Assembly: GCF_900182655.1 (NCBI RefSeq)
Contig: NZ_FXTC01000001.1
Coordinates: 682,001-746,000 of the forward strand
Length of the DNA stretch: 64,000 bases
Reading direction: 5' to 3'
From: Chryseobacterium rhizoplanae
Lineage (GTDB): Bacteria > Bacteroidota > Bacteroidia > Flavobacteriales > Weeksellaceae
Within the stretch, counting starts at the first letter, position 1. Each line of letters starts with the position of its first letter. Both the position numbers and the translations under genes were made by a program. Below, one piece after another: positions 36,801 through 44,486 of this stretch. Under the pieces are notes generated by a model, which saw only the letters and a list, made by a program, of their open reading frames with translations, made no database searches and was not told where the DNA came from.

Positions 36801-37436
36801 GATGAATTGATTTTCTTTTTTCTTGTTTAAATAAGTAAGCTCAAATTGGTTTTTATTGATTTGAAACTGATTACTTTCACAATATTCCGGAAGCAAATAA
36901 AAACCTGATTCCGGGTCTGCACCGATGTCGCCGTTTCTGCTGAATGTTTTTCCGCTTGCTCCGCCATAAACAGCATAGATCTTTGATAAAGGATCTATGT
37001 TTTCTGTTTCCATTTTTAAGATCAGGCCTTCTTCTTCAGATTGTGCTAAAACCGTCAGCTTTAAATTTCCATTTCCAAGGATCTGATCTTTAATGGTATA
37101 CAACATCATGCCCGGACGATAACGGGTTTCAATGGTATCGGCCTGAATTAATTTTTTAATGGATTTTCCGTTCTGAATAACAAACTGAAGATTGCCGCCC
37201 ATTCCGGGAAGATACAGCGCAAATTCCGGCAAATCTCCGGCTTCTACTCTTGAGGCGCGGTTGTTGCCATACAAAGCACGGTTGAACCGGTATTTTCCGT
37301 TAACCAACAAAAAATCACCTTTGTCTTCTTTGTAGTGCAGCTCTCTTTCATTTTTCTGCCAATGTTTGGATTGAGAAAAAGCATATGAGAATGCAGATAG
37401 AACGATAAAGCCCGCTAAAATGGATGTCCTTCGCAT
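33873..37436 (-). CDS. DUF4450-like large secreted protein, putative glycoside hydrolase
   Basis: A 1187-residue exported protein (signal peptide ending AFSYAFSQ). The N-terminal region FLLVNGKYRFNRALYGNNRA, GDLPEFALYLPGMGGNLQF matches, from memory, the DUF4450 family common in Bacteroidota polysaccharide loci. The middle (about residues 320-720) looks like an (alpha/alpha)6 barrel: HGAVAWRMRLNAWRGAYAAD, AYAAIWASDALQYSGGKVTH and WQPYDWSINNVALAENLQTA. The C-terminal part holds beta-sandwich modules ending in a galactose-binding-like segment. Spacing is 1 nt from the GH28 gene and 6 nt from the next, so the three are one operon. The activity is unknown to me. Confidence 0.7.
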   Translation of the reverse strand: MRRTSILAGFIVLSAFSYAFSQSKHWQKNERELHYKEDKGDFLLVNGKYRFNRALYGNNRASRVEAGDLPEFALYLPGMGGNLQFVIQNGKSIKKLIQADTIETRYRPGMMLYTIKDQILGNGNLKLTVLAQSEEEGLILKMETENIDPLSKIYAVYGGASGKTFSRNGDIGADPESGFYLLPEYCESNQFQINKNQFELTYLNKKKENQFISGSFSNTHSLQLTDAKTLERLSDFTQNKAGKSPIIYATYSTQKNPVYIQIKKGKSDQNFSEEQLAGIFNEAERSRLSLTNRIQLKTPDPDLNSFGATLAIAADGIWESPTFLHGAVAWRMRLNAWRGAYAADVLSWHDRAKEHFESYSHSQVLEPGSAPVEMDTLFHLARHKEKMVTSVFSSGYISRNPNDNSKPHHYDMNLVFFDQMFSHFNYTGDVHFLKKMWPVMVRHMDWEKRNFKRGDLYDAYAAIWASDALQYSGGKVTHTSAYHYRANREMAKLAKIIGEASIPYEKEAESILKAMKNELWIKNKGYFAEYKDALGNQILHDKPGIWSVYHVSDAYILNEFEDYQNTQYINNHIPKIPITVKGEINKEYYTLSTTSWQPYDWSINNVALAENLQTALAYWQAGRNDEAYRLWKGNLAESMYYGISPGNFEQLSHYDAFRGELYRDFADPIGVAARTLTEGLFGIYPKLLENKISIKPGFPKDWNFSELKLPDWEIKFNRTSKKTSYWFKSNYANAVSLDILLPVSHTKIRSVTVNGKKVKFSIYPNSILQPFVKLETEKGKEFAIEITYSGDELKTEKADYITYISEKLQLNLDPKKKIQQVYDPQELIKTRNGNQFDLVKEKRQGTFFVQVKQSGTTWWQPINVDIRFPLEIKWANKKLQIQSKSTSTINGKLSINHLNTAFSIQKNQNTSIEISTNDLSKGTNFIQLEYNGIKQNVEITDWEIENKGEFTPVSLASEYNERVTGIFNQKYLSPRLNVPTLQLPWQGIGNWCYPLTTTQIDDSGLMKNRKNGKLDFLGIPFLIDDEEKNIVFTSQWDNFPKSVEIPVTGKGRKIYFLMAGSTNPMQSQITNGTITVQYSDGSGTELELKNPVNWWPIEQDLFDDNFAFEIPDDKIPYRVQLKTGELYKGGSLTKYSEIKGVSSRAVEGGAATILDLPIDPNRELKSIKLSAVSNDVVIGLMSATILK

Positions 37437-37437
37437 T

Positions 37438-38841
37438 TTATTTTTTTAAATCAGTTAATGGCTGTCCGTTAACAGTCACGTTTTTCAGGGTGACATTTCT
37501 TAGGAAATCAACTTTATATGGAATTTCAACACCGTTAATTTTAGCATTGATCATTGTAAAATCTGTTACCGGGGAAGATTCGTAGGCATCAGAAAGAATG
37601 GCGTATTTTCCGCCTTTTTCCACGACCATATTTTCTACCCAGACGTTTCTGATCGTAGGGATGAAGTTGCCCGGTTTTTCATAATGCATATTGAAACGTA
37701 CCGCAGCTTCTTTATAAGCGCCTACTTTTGTGTTGTAGAAGAATACATTTTCGATAATTCCGCCCCGGCTTGAACTGGTTTTAATACGAAGTGCTCTGTC
37801 AAGGTTTTTACTGTCCATCACATTTCCTATGGCATAAATATTTTTTGCTCCACCCGCAATTTCGCTTCCGATCACTACGCCGCCGTGTCCGTCTTTCATT
37901 TCACAGTTTTCGATGATGTGGTTTTCCGCCGGTTTCCCGATACCTCTTCCGTCTTCATCTCTTCCAGATTTTATGGCAATACAATCGTCTCCCGTATCGA
38001 AATATGAATCTTTGATCCACACATTTTTACAGGATTCAGGATCAAAGCCATCATTATTAGGACCGTGGCTGATTACTTTTATTCTTTCAATCAAAACATT
38101 TTCACACAATACAGGATTCAGGTTCCACATTGGAGAATTTTTCACCAAAACATCCGCCATATAGAAATTTTTACTCTTATAAGGCTGAACGAAATTAGGT
38201 CTCAAATAATATCCGTCACCGAATATTCTTTCTCTCGGATCTTTCTTTTGCGCCATGTATTCATGCAGTTTTGCACGGGCCGGATTTTGTCTTCCCGGAC
38301 GGGATTCGTTCCAGCCATACTTTTTTGCGCCGCACCAGAACCACCAATGGTCGTTATCAGAGTTTCCGTCCAGTGTTCCTTTTCCTGTTACAGCAATATT
38401 TTCTTCTTCATAAGCATAGATCAATGATGAATAATTCATACATTCCATTCCTTCCCATCTTGTGAAAACAATAGGGTAGTCATTACTATCCTGGCTGAAC
38501 AGGATTGTTGCACCCTCACTGACATGTAAATTCACATTGCTTTTTAAATAAATGGCTCCTGTTAAAAAGACACCTTTTGGAACGATAACTCTTCCTCCGC
38601 CTTCTGCACTGCATTTTTCGATAGCTTTTTTAAAAGCTTCCGTATTTTTTGTTTTTCCGTCACCAATAGCACCAAAATCAGTAACGAAATAGTCTTTTTT
38701 TCTGAAATCGGGCTTTACAATTTGTTTTTTTAATGTATTGATTTCCCTTAAAGGTTGTTCCGGGGAAGTCCAAGGCTTGTATTGCCCCGAAACGGAAATT
38801 GATATGATTAATGCGAAAAGTATTAAAGCGTATTTTTTCAT
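37438..38841 (-). CDS. GH28 exo-polygalacturonase / rhamnogalacturonan hydrolase-like enzyme
   Basis: A 467-residue secreted beta-helix glycosidase of family GH28 with a signal peptide ending SISVSGQ. All canonical motifs are present: SAEGGGRVIVPKGVF early, SHGPNNDGFDPESC (catalytic Asp region), TGDDCIAIKSGRDEDG (Asp pair), DGHGGVVIGSE (His) and RALRIKTS (RIK). The full motif set contrasts with the divergent GH28 at 6318-7697, so the two probably have different substrates. It leads the minus-strand operon GH28-DUF4450-six-hairpin. Exo-acting galacturonidase action on oligosaccharides is likely; RG-I versus homogalacturonan preference cannot be told. Confidence 0.92.
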   Translation of the reverse strand: MKKYALILFALIISISVSGQYKPWTSPEQPLREINTLKKQIVKPDFRKKDYFVTDFGAIGDGKTKNTEAFKKAIEKCSAEGGGRVIVPKGVFLTGAIYLKSNVNLHVSEGATILFSQDSNDYPIVFTRWEGMECMNYSSLIYAYEEENIAVTGKGTLDGNSDNDHWWFWCGAKKYGWNESRPGRQNPARAKLHEYMAQKKDPRERIFGDGYYLRPNFVQPYKSKNFYMADVLVKNSPMWNLNPVLCENVLIERIKVISHGPNNDGFDPESCKNVWIKDSYFDTGDDCIAIKSGRDEDGRGIGKPAENHIIENCEMKDGHGGVVIGSEIAGGAKNIYAIGNVMDSKNLDRALRIKTSSSRGGIIENVFFYNTKVGAYKEAAVRFNMHYEKPGNFIPTIRNVWVENMVVEKGGKYAILSDAYESSPVTDFTMINAKINGVEIPYKVDFLRNVTLKNVTVNGQPLTDLKK

Positions 38842-39345
38842 AATGCCAGAAAGATATTAGTTTAAGAAAAGAGTATCAATACTAAGGATCTCTTTCTTTA
38901 TGGCAATCTAGAACAATTATGATTAAGAATTATCCTGCACTGTCGGCTTAAGCTGGAAATTTGAGAATGACATCTGAAAAATTAATCAAATGGCTGATTG
39001 CAGGGATAAAGAAAAATCAATTATACCATCCGCTTGGGGCTTACAAAAGTCATCTATATCCTGCATAGATTTTTTCCTTCCCTGGCTTTCAGAATTCTTA
39101 ATTCTTCAAAGAACAATATTGCACTTCAATAATATAAGGAACTTAGTAACAATTTTCGATGAGGTATTAAAAAGATTACTAATATGCTAGTGATGCATAA
39201 TAAAGTTTCCGATTTTAAACTTGATAAATCAATTTCAGCATTTGCTTCACCGTATTCAGGAGCACTAGATTTACAACAGGAGAATCTTTTAAAGGAAAGA
39301 AGCCATGGAATCTCTTATAGATTAACAGTGAGTTGCAATCAGAAA

Positions 39346-39386
39346 AAAACCGGAGAAAAAGTGAATGATCACCTTTCTCCGGTTTT
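39346..39386. terminator. Bidirectional terminator-like hairpin
   Basis: Perfect arms AAAACCGGAGAAA (39346-39358) and TTTCTCCGGTTTT (39374-39386), with a 15-nt loop. A-run and T-run flanks would allow termination in either direction. No intact gene ends next to it, so it may be left over from a lost gene. Confidence 0.6.
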
Positions 39387-39395
39387 GTACCCAGG

Positions 39396-39467
39396 ACCGA
39401 AGAAATATCGAAACATTTAGTGGAAGATTTGGAAAGAATTATAGAATTAAATGATCCTGTCATGTGA
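39396..39467 (+). pseudogene. C-terminal scrap of an unknown gene, copy 1
   Basis: The frame reads TEEISKHLVEDLERIIELND followed by PVM and a stop. A close copy (NEEISKNLV...LERIIELDNP) lies at 42163-42263 with a one-base frameshift. Neither has an upstream gene body. I do not recognise the parent family. Confidence 0.5.
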
Positions 39468-39814
39468 CCAAGACGAGCGTATCTTCAAACACTTTTATTG
39501 ATGATTTGGTTCGACTGAGCCAAATTAAACAAGGATTACAAAAATCATAATGTTCCTGATTTATAACTCGGCGACGTTCAAGAGAGATTTTCAAAGTCAA
39601 TTCGCTAAGCTCTTAATAATGGCTGTTAAAAAAGGCTGGAAGTAATACGGGAATATAACCGAAAGAAGTTTAAAATAGAACAGAAAGTACATTTGTGCTT
39701 TTGCCAACGTTGAAAAGCCTTGTTTTATTACACATTGAATATTTGTATGTATCTGTAAAAATCAAAAATATTTCAGTAAAAGTTTAAAGCCTGTAACTCA
39801 CTTAATTTTTAAAT

Positions 39815-40702
39815 TTGCATTTTACAATTGATAATCATTTGAAGAAAAGGTACAATATAAAAGAGTTTCTTGAATATACCAATATCAGCGGTTTTAAGAA
39901 CAATCAAATCCATTTGGTTGAATATCATAAGCAAAAGGAGATGCGTAGAAAATCGGCTCCTATTGAGCTTGACTTCTATTTTTTGGCAATCAAGTTAAAC
40001 TTTGATAAAGACAAGAACTTCGGTCAGACGATATTCGACCAGGCGGATGCCTTTGTCTATCTCGATCAACCCGGAGATTTTTTGCAATGGGATATAGAGC
40101 ATCAAATTTCAGGGTATCATATTTTGATTGATGCTGGACTATTCAGGAAGATTGCCAAAGAATACAGTTTTACTTATTACGGCAATCACGAAGGACTTTT
40201 TATCACGAAAGAAGAAGAGAAAACCATTACCGACCTTTTTCGAAAGGCACTGAAAGAGTTTGAAGGCAATGAGAATTTTTCAAAAGATATTGTAATTTCT
40301 TATGCTTCGCTTATTCTTTCCTATATCCAAAAATTTTACAGCAGGCAGTTTGATACACGAGAGGAATTATACAACACTACTGTATCTGATTTTTACAAAA
40401 ATCTCGAAGCATATTATGACAATGAACAGAATGCCCTGAAAATGCCCTCAGTTTCCTACTTTTCGGATATAGCTAATCTGTCTTCTAACTATTTTGGCGA
40501 CCTCATTAAGCACTACACAGGTCGCTCGCCACAGGAGCATATACATCAGCTGCTCATACAGATTGCGAAGAACAAATTACGGACAACCTCATTAAGTATC
40601 AGCGAGATAGCTTTTAGTTTAGGGTTTGAATATCCTTCCTATTTCGCTACGTTTTTCAAAAAGGAAACAGGCATTTCTCCAAGTGTTTTCCGAAATCAGT
40701 AA
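39815..40702 (+). CDS. AraC-family transcriptional regulator
   Basis: A 295-residue regulator with an N-terminal sensory beta domain (FVYLDQPGDFLQWDIEHQIS) and a C-terminal AraC DNA-binding domain: a first HTH around FSDIANLSSNYFGDLIKHYT and a second with LSISEIAFSLGFEYPSYFAT, then FFKKETGISPSVFRNQ (last 30 residues). No ATG precedes the conserved part; translation probably begins at TTG 39815 or TTG 39839 (8 codons later), so the exact N-terminus is uncertain. It directs the same way as the alpha/beta hydrolase 93 nt downstream and probably controls it. A similar AraC-hydrolase pair lies at 53781-55805. Confidence 0.88.
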   Translation: MHFTIDNHLKKRYNIKEFLEYTNISGFKNNQIHLVEYHKQKEMRRKSAPIELDFYFLAIKLNFDKDKNFGQTIFDQADAFVYLDQPGDFLQWDIEHQISGYHILIDAGLFRKIAKEYSFTYYGNHEGLFITKEEEKTITDLFRKALKEFEGNENFSKDIVISYASLILSYIQKFYSRQFDTREELYNTTVSDFYKNLEAYYDNEQNALKMPSVSYFSDIANLSSNYFGDLIKHYTGRSPQEHIHQLLIQIAKNKLRTTSLSISEIAFSLGFEYPSYFATFFKKETGISPSVFRNQ

Positions 40703-40754
40703 ATAGTTAAAGTCTTCCCGTAATTACTTTAAGGATGGAGCTTCTAAGTCAGAA

Positions 40755-40762
40755 TATCTTTG
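40755..40762 (+). promoter_or_regulatory. Bacteroidota-type -7 box before the alpha/beta hydrolase
   Basis: TATCTTTG fits the TAnnTTTG consensus of Bacteroidota housekeeping promoters and ends 33 nt before the ATG at 40796. A convincing TTTG at -33 is not seen, so activation (perhaps by the upstream AraC protein) may be needed. Confidence 0.45.
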
Positions 40763-40795
40763 TACTGTTCAATAACTTATTAAAGATAAATTCTA

Positions 40796-41722
40796 ATGAA
40801 AGCAGTAAAATTCAAAAACAGAAATTGGGATGTAGCAGGTATCCTTCAATTCCCTAAAGACTTTGATGAAACTAAAAAATATCCGGCGATTGTTTGTGCG
40901 CATCCTATCAGCAGTTGTAAAGAGCAGACAGCCGGAAACATTTATGGAAAAGCATTGGCAGAAGCAGGTTTTATTACGCTGGCTTTTGATGCCTCTAACC
41001 AGGGAGAAAGCGGTGGCGAAGTAAGGTTCTTAGAAGACCCCGCTACCCGTGTAGAAGATTTTCGTTGTGCTGCAGACTTTCTGACTACATTGGATTATGT
41101 AGATGAAGAAAAAATAGGTGTTTTGGGAGTTTGTGGCGGAGGCGGATATGCTGTTAATGCTGCAATGACGGAAAGACGCTTTAAAGCCGTAGTAACGGTT
41201 GTGGGTGCGAACTATGGGCGCTTGCTTCGTGAGGGAGATTTTACAGCTGATGCAGCTATCAGAACCCTGGAGGGAATTGCAAGGCAACGCACCGCTCAGG
41301 CAAGAGGAGCTGAACCTGCTATTACAGTCTACAGACCAAATTCACAGGAAGACAGAATAGCCGCAGAAATTAACGATGTTGACATCATTGAAGCTGTAGA
41401 CTACTATCAGACACCAAGAGGACAGCATCCGAACTCTCCCAATCATTTACGTGTGGATAGTTTGGACAAAGCAATGGCTTTTGATGCTTTCCATTTAGCA
41501 GACTTATTGCTTACACAGCCACTTCACATAGTGATTGGCGATAAAGTAGGCGCTTTTGGTTCATACAGGGATGGTTTTGAGCTGTTTAATAAGTCGGCAT
41601 CAAAGCAAAAGAGCATTCAGGTTGTTCAGGGAGCAAGCCATTATGATTTATATGATGGAGAAGAAGCTACGAAAAGAGCATTGGAAGAGATAGTTCCGTT
41701 TTTTAATAAATATCTTGCTTAG
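40796..41722 (+). CDS. Alpha/beta hydrolase, dienelactone-hydrolase-like (Cys nucleophile)
   Basis: A 308-residue cytoplasmic alpha/beta hydrolase of the YcjY/dienelactone hydrolase-like group. The nucleophile elbow reads GVLGVCGGGGYAVNA, so Cys replaces the usual Ser (about residue 117). The oxyanion region is PAIVCAHPISSCKEQTAGNI, the strand before the elbow is ITLAFDASNQGESGGE, and the catalytic His lies near the end in GASHYDLYDGEE. No signal peptide. The natural substrate is unknown; family members act on lactones, esters or peptides. It pairs with the AraC gene just upstream. A signal-peptide-bearing paralogue is encoded at 54750-55805. Confidence 0.85.
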   Translation: MKAVKFKNRNWDVAGILQFPKDFDETKKYPAIVCAHPISSCKEQTAGNIYGKALAEAGFITLAFDASNQGESGGEVRFLEDPATRVEDFRCAADFLTTLDYVDEEKIGVLGVCGGGGYAVNAAMTERRFKAVVTVVGANYGRLLREGDFTADAAIRTLEGIARQRTAQARGAEPAITVYRPNSQEDRIAAEINDVDIIEAVDYYQTPRGQHPNSPNHLRVDSLDKAMAFDAFHLADLLLTQPLHIVIGDKVGAFGSYRDGFELFNKSASKQKSIQVVQGASHYDLYDGEEATKRALEEIVPFFNKYLA

Positions 41723-41757
41723 TACCCGGCATTTTTCATCGTTCTCAGAAATTTTAG

Positions 41758-41793
41758 AGGCCGTCTCACAACTCGTGAAAACGGTCTTTTTTA
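41758..41793 (+). terminator. Rho-independent terminator after the hydrolase gene
   Basis: GGCCGTCTCAC and GTGAAAACGGTC form an interrupted stem (CCGT/ACGG and TCAC/GTGA) followed by a run of six T. It lies 36 nt after the stop codon. Confidence 0.65.
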
Positions 41794-42162
41794 TGAAATT
41801 TTTCTGTATCTCTATCAGGAAGAGTTTTCGTTTAAACGATTCTTAACCCACATCATCTAGTTGCGATACACTTACTTCTTACTTATTTTTGTATAAATCA
41901 TACAATTTAAAGGAATAAAAATCTGCTTTCTCTCTAAATTTTGATGTTCGGATCCTGTTAGGTCATCGAATCCTAAATTTTCAAATCTCTATGGTTTGTA
42001 ATTTTAATTAATTGATTTTCAGTTGTTATATGTTTTATCGTAGAATCATGAGTTCTTTGAAATCAGCACTTTTGTAATGAAAGTCTTAATCTGCTGAAAG
42101 CTAACTATTAATTACTGTTGGAATAATAACTGTTTATTTGGCTGTTTCGTTCTTGAACCATA
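41794..42162. other. Non-coding region before the MaoC remnant
   Basis: About 370 nt of AT-rich DNA after the hydrolase terminator. All frames are broken by frequent stops and I see no recognisable gene or repeat in it. Confidence 0.5.
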
Positions 42163-42263
42163 AACGAAGAGATCTCGAAAAATTTGGTGGGAATTTAGAA
42201 AGGATAATAGAATTAGATAATCCTCTATTTGATATTGACAAGCTTATTCAGCATCCATATTAA
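42163..42263 (+). pseudogene. C-terminal scrap of an unknown gene, copy 2, running into MaoC remnant
   Basis: NEEISKNLV, then a one-base deletion, then LERIIELDNPLFDIDKLIQ and HPY stop. The first 62 nt match the scrap at 39396 closely. The end overlaps the 5' edge of the truncated MaoC frame, so a deletion probably joined two unrelated genes here. Confidence 0.45.
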
Positions 42264-42582
42264 TAAAGAAAGAGCTGAAAAAGAAGGCCCGTTCAAATCT
42301 ACAATTGCTCATGGCTATTTGCTTTTATCGCTGATCCCTTATCTCTGGAAACAAATTGCTGTGGTGAGAAATGTAAAAATGGAAATCAATTATGGGATTG
42401 AGAACCTTAAATTTGGCCAGGCTGTTCCTGTAGAGACTGACGTAAAACTACAGGCCACTGTGAAATCGGTGACAGATCTTAGAGGAACTATAAAAGTAGT
42501 AGTGGAAGCTAAACTTCTTATAAAGAATCATACGAAACCCACCTATACAGGGGATGTAATTTTTCTATATCATTTTTTATAA
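42229..42582 (+). pseudogene. Truncated MaoC-family dehydratase
   Basis: From about 42253 the frame reads HINKERAEKEGPFKSTIAHG, then YLLLSLIPYLW, MEINYGIENLKFGQAVPV and a C-terminal FTGDV-like TYTGDVIFLYHF. This is the C-terminal two thirds of a MaoC/(R)-enoyl-CoA hydratase-like hot-dog protein (usually about 150 residues). The N-terminal third, including the Asp of the expected A-T-x-D-x-Q-W-I-H motif, is missing: only SIHIN remains. The only available start is a TTG. It is therefore most likely a dead gene, although a short product could still be made. Confidence 0.7.
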
Positions 42583-42673
42583 TAAGAAGCCAGATTAAAA
42601 AAATTAAAATGCGGGAAGCCTCCAATATCTTACTTTTTGGATTATGATACTAACATTTGATTAAATAACTTTT

Positions 42674-42937
42674 TCATATAAAATCATAGTGATCCAGTCT
42701 TATCACAAAATAATGTTCAATTGTTTTTTGAGCTTTTTTGCACATTGATAAAAGATCATTTCCTGATGTATTGTCAAAACTAAAGTCATCATGGGTTTTC
42801 ACGATATATTCAGTTACTATTTCAATATTCATTAAATCAATTTCCATTACATCGGTTTTCAACCTATGCTCTTCTTTGAAGAAAGGAATTTTACGGAAAA
42901 TAGAATCGTTAAACCGGTAAAGGTGTATTGCTTTCAT
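42674..42937 (-). CDS. Small conserved hypothetical protein, paralogue of the 89-residue protein at 52714
   Basis: An 87-residue acidic protein with no signal peptide or membrane segment. It aligns along its whole length with the product at 52714-52983: MKAIHLYRFNDS versus MKTIHLFQFKNS, PFFKEEHRL versus PFFKEECRL, DLMNIEIVTEYIVKTHDDF versus DLMNTEKVTEFIIEVHDDF, and a common DLLSMC...IEHYFV end. Conservation across two copies shows a real protein-coding gene. Function unknown. It lies downstream of, and on the same strand as, the cupin-76aa-272aa operon. Confidence 0.75.
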   Translation of the reverse strand: MKAIHLYRFNDSIFRKIPFFKEEHRLKTDVMEIDLMNIEIVTEYIVKTHDDFSFDNTSGNDLLSMCKKAQKTIEHYFVIRLDHYDFI

Positions 42938-42979
42938 TATAAAAATATTTAATAAGTAAAAAATTTAGGTTGAGATTCA

Positions 42980-43777
42980 TTAAAAAAGCTTATCTTTCAT
43001 TTTTCTGCTGATCCCTCTTTTGGATAGGGTACGTTCTGATGGTAATGGGTACAGGCCGCCTGAAAGTATATATAGTAAACTGTTCCAAAAATTATTTTTT
43101 CTATAGAATTCATGACTGTAGTTGGTTAATACTTTTAAGTATTCATGTTCATATTCCTTTGCTTCCTGTAGTGTGTAATTTTTTGGGATATTTTTAATAA
43201 TATCCATAGCAGTTTGGTTGAAGATTTTGGGCGAATATTTTTCTATAAAGTCCAATTCAATCCTGCACATCCCAATAAGTGGAACCAGTAAAGAAAAAAT
43301 TTCATTGTAAAAGTTATAAATATTTACTTTCCATGATGATCTTTCTTCTTCCGGTAAAATCTGAGTAGTCAACAGAATGAGTTTTTTATGGGTTACTTCC
43401 ATTTCATCTGTATAGACTTCGTTTTGCTGCCAGAATATAGATGCATTGATTTTATTTTTTTTAGTAATATTTTCCAGTATATATTCAAACTGGATTTTAA
43501 TATTCTGTATGTTCCCGCTCAGGTCTTCTAAAACAGACTGCCACAGGTTATGCTGGCTTAAACTACAGTATGTGCTAAATACCAATCTTGATCTGTTGAT
43601 AAGCTGCTGTAATTCTTTTAACATTCTTATAATCTCTTTAGCATCTCTTTCTAAGGTTATGTTTGTATTTCGTAGATAGAACAGCGAGGTAAACTGGGAA
43701 TAATAGGATCTTCTTGAAATATTTTTTTTATTTCTGAGCCCTAATTTACTCTTTGGATGCTTAGTTAACTTTTTCAT
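42980..43777 (-). CDS. Hypothetical helical protein, third gene of the cupin operon
   Basis: A 265-residue, mostly alpha-helical, basic protein that I do not recognise. The frame opens 7 codons earlier, but ATG 43777 (MKKLTKHPKSKLGLRNKK) avoids overlap with the upstream gene and gives an 7-nt gap. The N-terminus is strongly basic, with no signal peptide; a long helical middle (TLERDAKEIIRMLKELQQLI) and the C-terminal FWNSLLYILSGGLYPLPSER, a possible short hydrophobic segment, are visible. It follows the cupin and 76-residue genes on the same strand. Confidence 0.65.
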   Translation of the reverse strand: MKKLTKHPKSKLGLRNKKNISRRSYYSQFTSLFYLRNTNITLERDAKEIIRMLKELQQLINRSRLVFSTYCSLSQHNLWQSVLEDLSGNIQNIKIQFEYILENITKKNKINASIFWQQNEVYTDEMEVTHKKLILLTTQILPEEERSSWKVNIYNFYNEIFSLLVPLIGMCRIELDFIEKYSPKIFNQTAMDIIKNIPKNYTLQEAKEYEHEYLKVLTNYSHEFYRKNNFWNSLLYILSGGLYPLPSERTLSKRGISRKMKDKLF

Positions 43778-43784
43778 CAGAATT

Positions 43785-44015
43785 TTATTGTAAATCATTT
43801 TTCATGACAGCCCTTTTTTCGAAGGCCTTTTGCTGTATTATAAGGGAAATAAGATACTGTCTTAGATCTCTGATTGTTATATTTTTCTCTGCAAAAGAAA
43901 AAAATAGTGGTGTTTCGTCTAAAAGCTCATAGAGTTCAGGAAATTCTTTTTGAATTTCAACTGTTTTTTTTAATATCTTTTTCGTTAAAATAGATAGGGT
44001 ATCCAGATTATTCAT
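43785..44015 (-). CDS. Small hypothetical protein coupled to the cupin gene
   Basis: A 76-residue protein (LDTLSILTKKILKKTVEIQK, EFPELYELLDETPLFFSF) that I recall as a small partner commonly found after this type of cupin in Bacteroidota. Its start overlaps the cupin stop by 8 nt, indicating translational coupling. It has no signal peptide or metal motif, and its function is unknown. Confidence 0.65.
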   Translation of the reverse strand: MNNLDTLSILTKKILKKTVEIQKEFPELYELLDETPLFFSFAEKNITIRDLRQYLISLIIQQKAFEKRAVMKNDLQ

Positions 44016-44346
44016 AGCCGCTTTTTATTATTGTTACGATCATCTTAAATCGCTTATTTCCTTTTATAGAATGAGATTTATGGGCAGGAACGATAATGCA
44101 TTCACCCTCTTCCATAAAGTAAGAAGCCCCGTCTATAATGATTTCAGCTTTACCTTCAATGATCTGTGCAACAGTATCGAAAGGAGAAATCTTTTCAGAT
44201 AACCCTTCTTTGTCATCAAAAGATAAAACACTGATATTGCCGGTCAGTTTTTCCAGTATATTTTTACTGACTACAGAATTTGGAATGTAATCTACAATCT
44301 GGCTTGTAATATATACTTTCGATTTTTCAAGTTCTCTATGATTCAT
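44008..44346 (-). CDS. Single-domain cupin protein
   Basis: A 112-residue cupin (counting from the second of two consecutive Met codons). The double-stranded beta-helix is visible in SEKISPFDTVAQIIEGKAEI, the turn IIDGASYFMEEGECIIVPAH and KSHSIKGNKRFKMIVTIIKS. The first metal motif is degenerate: SPFDTVAQ replaces the usual HxH, leaving only His residues around PAHKSH, so metal binding may be weak. Such cupins in Bacteroidota usually sit with small stress-related genes. It is the first gene of a three-gene minus-strand operon. Confidence 0.85.
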   Translation of the reverse strand: MNHRELEKSKVYITSQIVDYIPNSVVSKNILEKLTGNISVLSFDDKEGLSEKISPFDTVAQIIEGKAEIIIDGASYFMEEGECIIVPAHKSHSIKGNKRFKMIVTIIKSGYE

Positions 44347-44486
44347 CACTGTGGGTTTAAAAATAAAAAGAGCAGATGGTATTGTAAATAAAAGGGACAG
44401 AACAGTCTAATATTCCATCCCTTTTTCCAGTGAAAGCGTTTGATAAATATATTTTTTCATGGGCTTTAACTGTCCTTGAAAACAAT

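Larger units (their letters stand above)
38842..39814. other. Gene-poor region with hairpin and a gene scrap
   Basis: Almost 1 kb between GH28 and the AraC gene. Short frames at 38990-39190 and 39184-39463 have no family look. Two items stand out: a 13-bp hairpin at 39346-39386 and a short decayed reading frame at 39396-39467 that is repeated at 42163. The promoters of the GH28 operon and of the AraC gene should lie at the two ends. Confidence 0.5.

Noticed and set aside
38065..38427. A 120-codon open frame opposite the second GH28 gene
   Set aside because: Fully inside a canonical GH28 coding region; no independent support.
39184..39463. Two overlapping short frames on both strands around the 39.35-kb hairpin
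   Set aside because: Both run through a palindromic hairpin, which opens frames on both strands by symmetry; no start context or family match.
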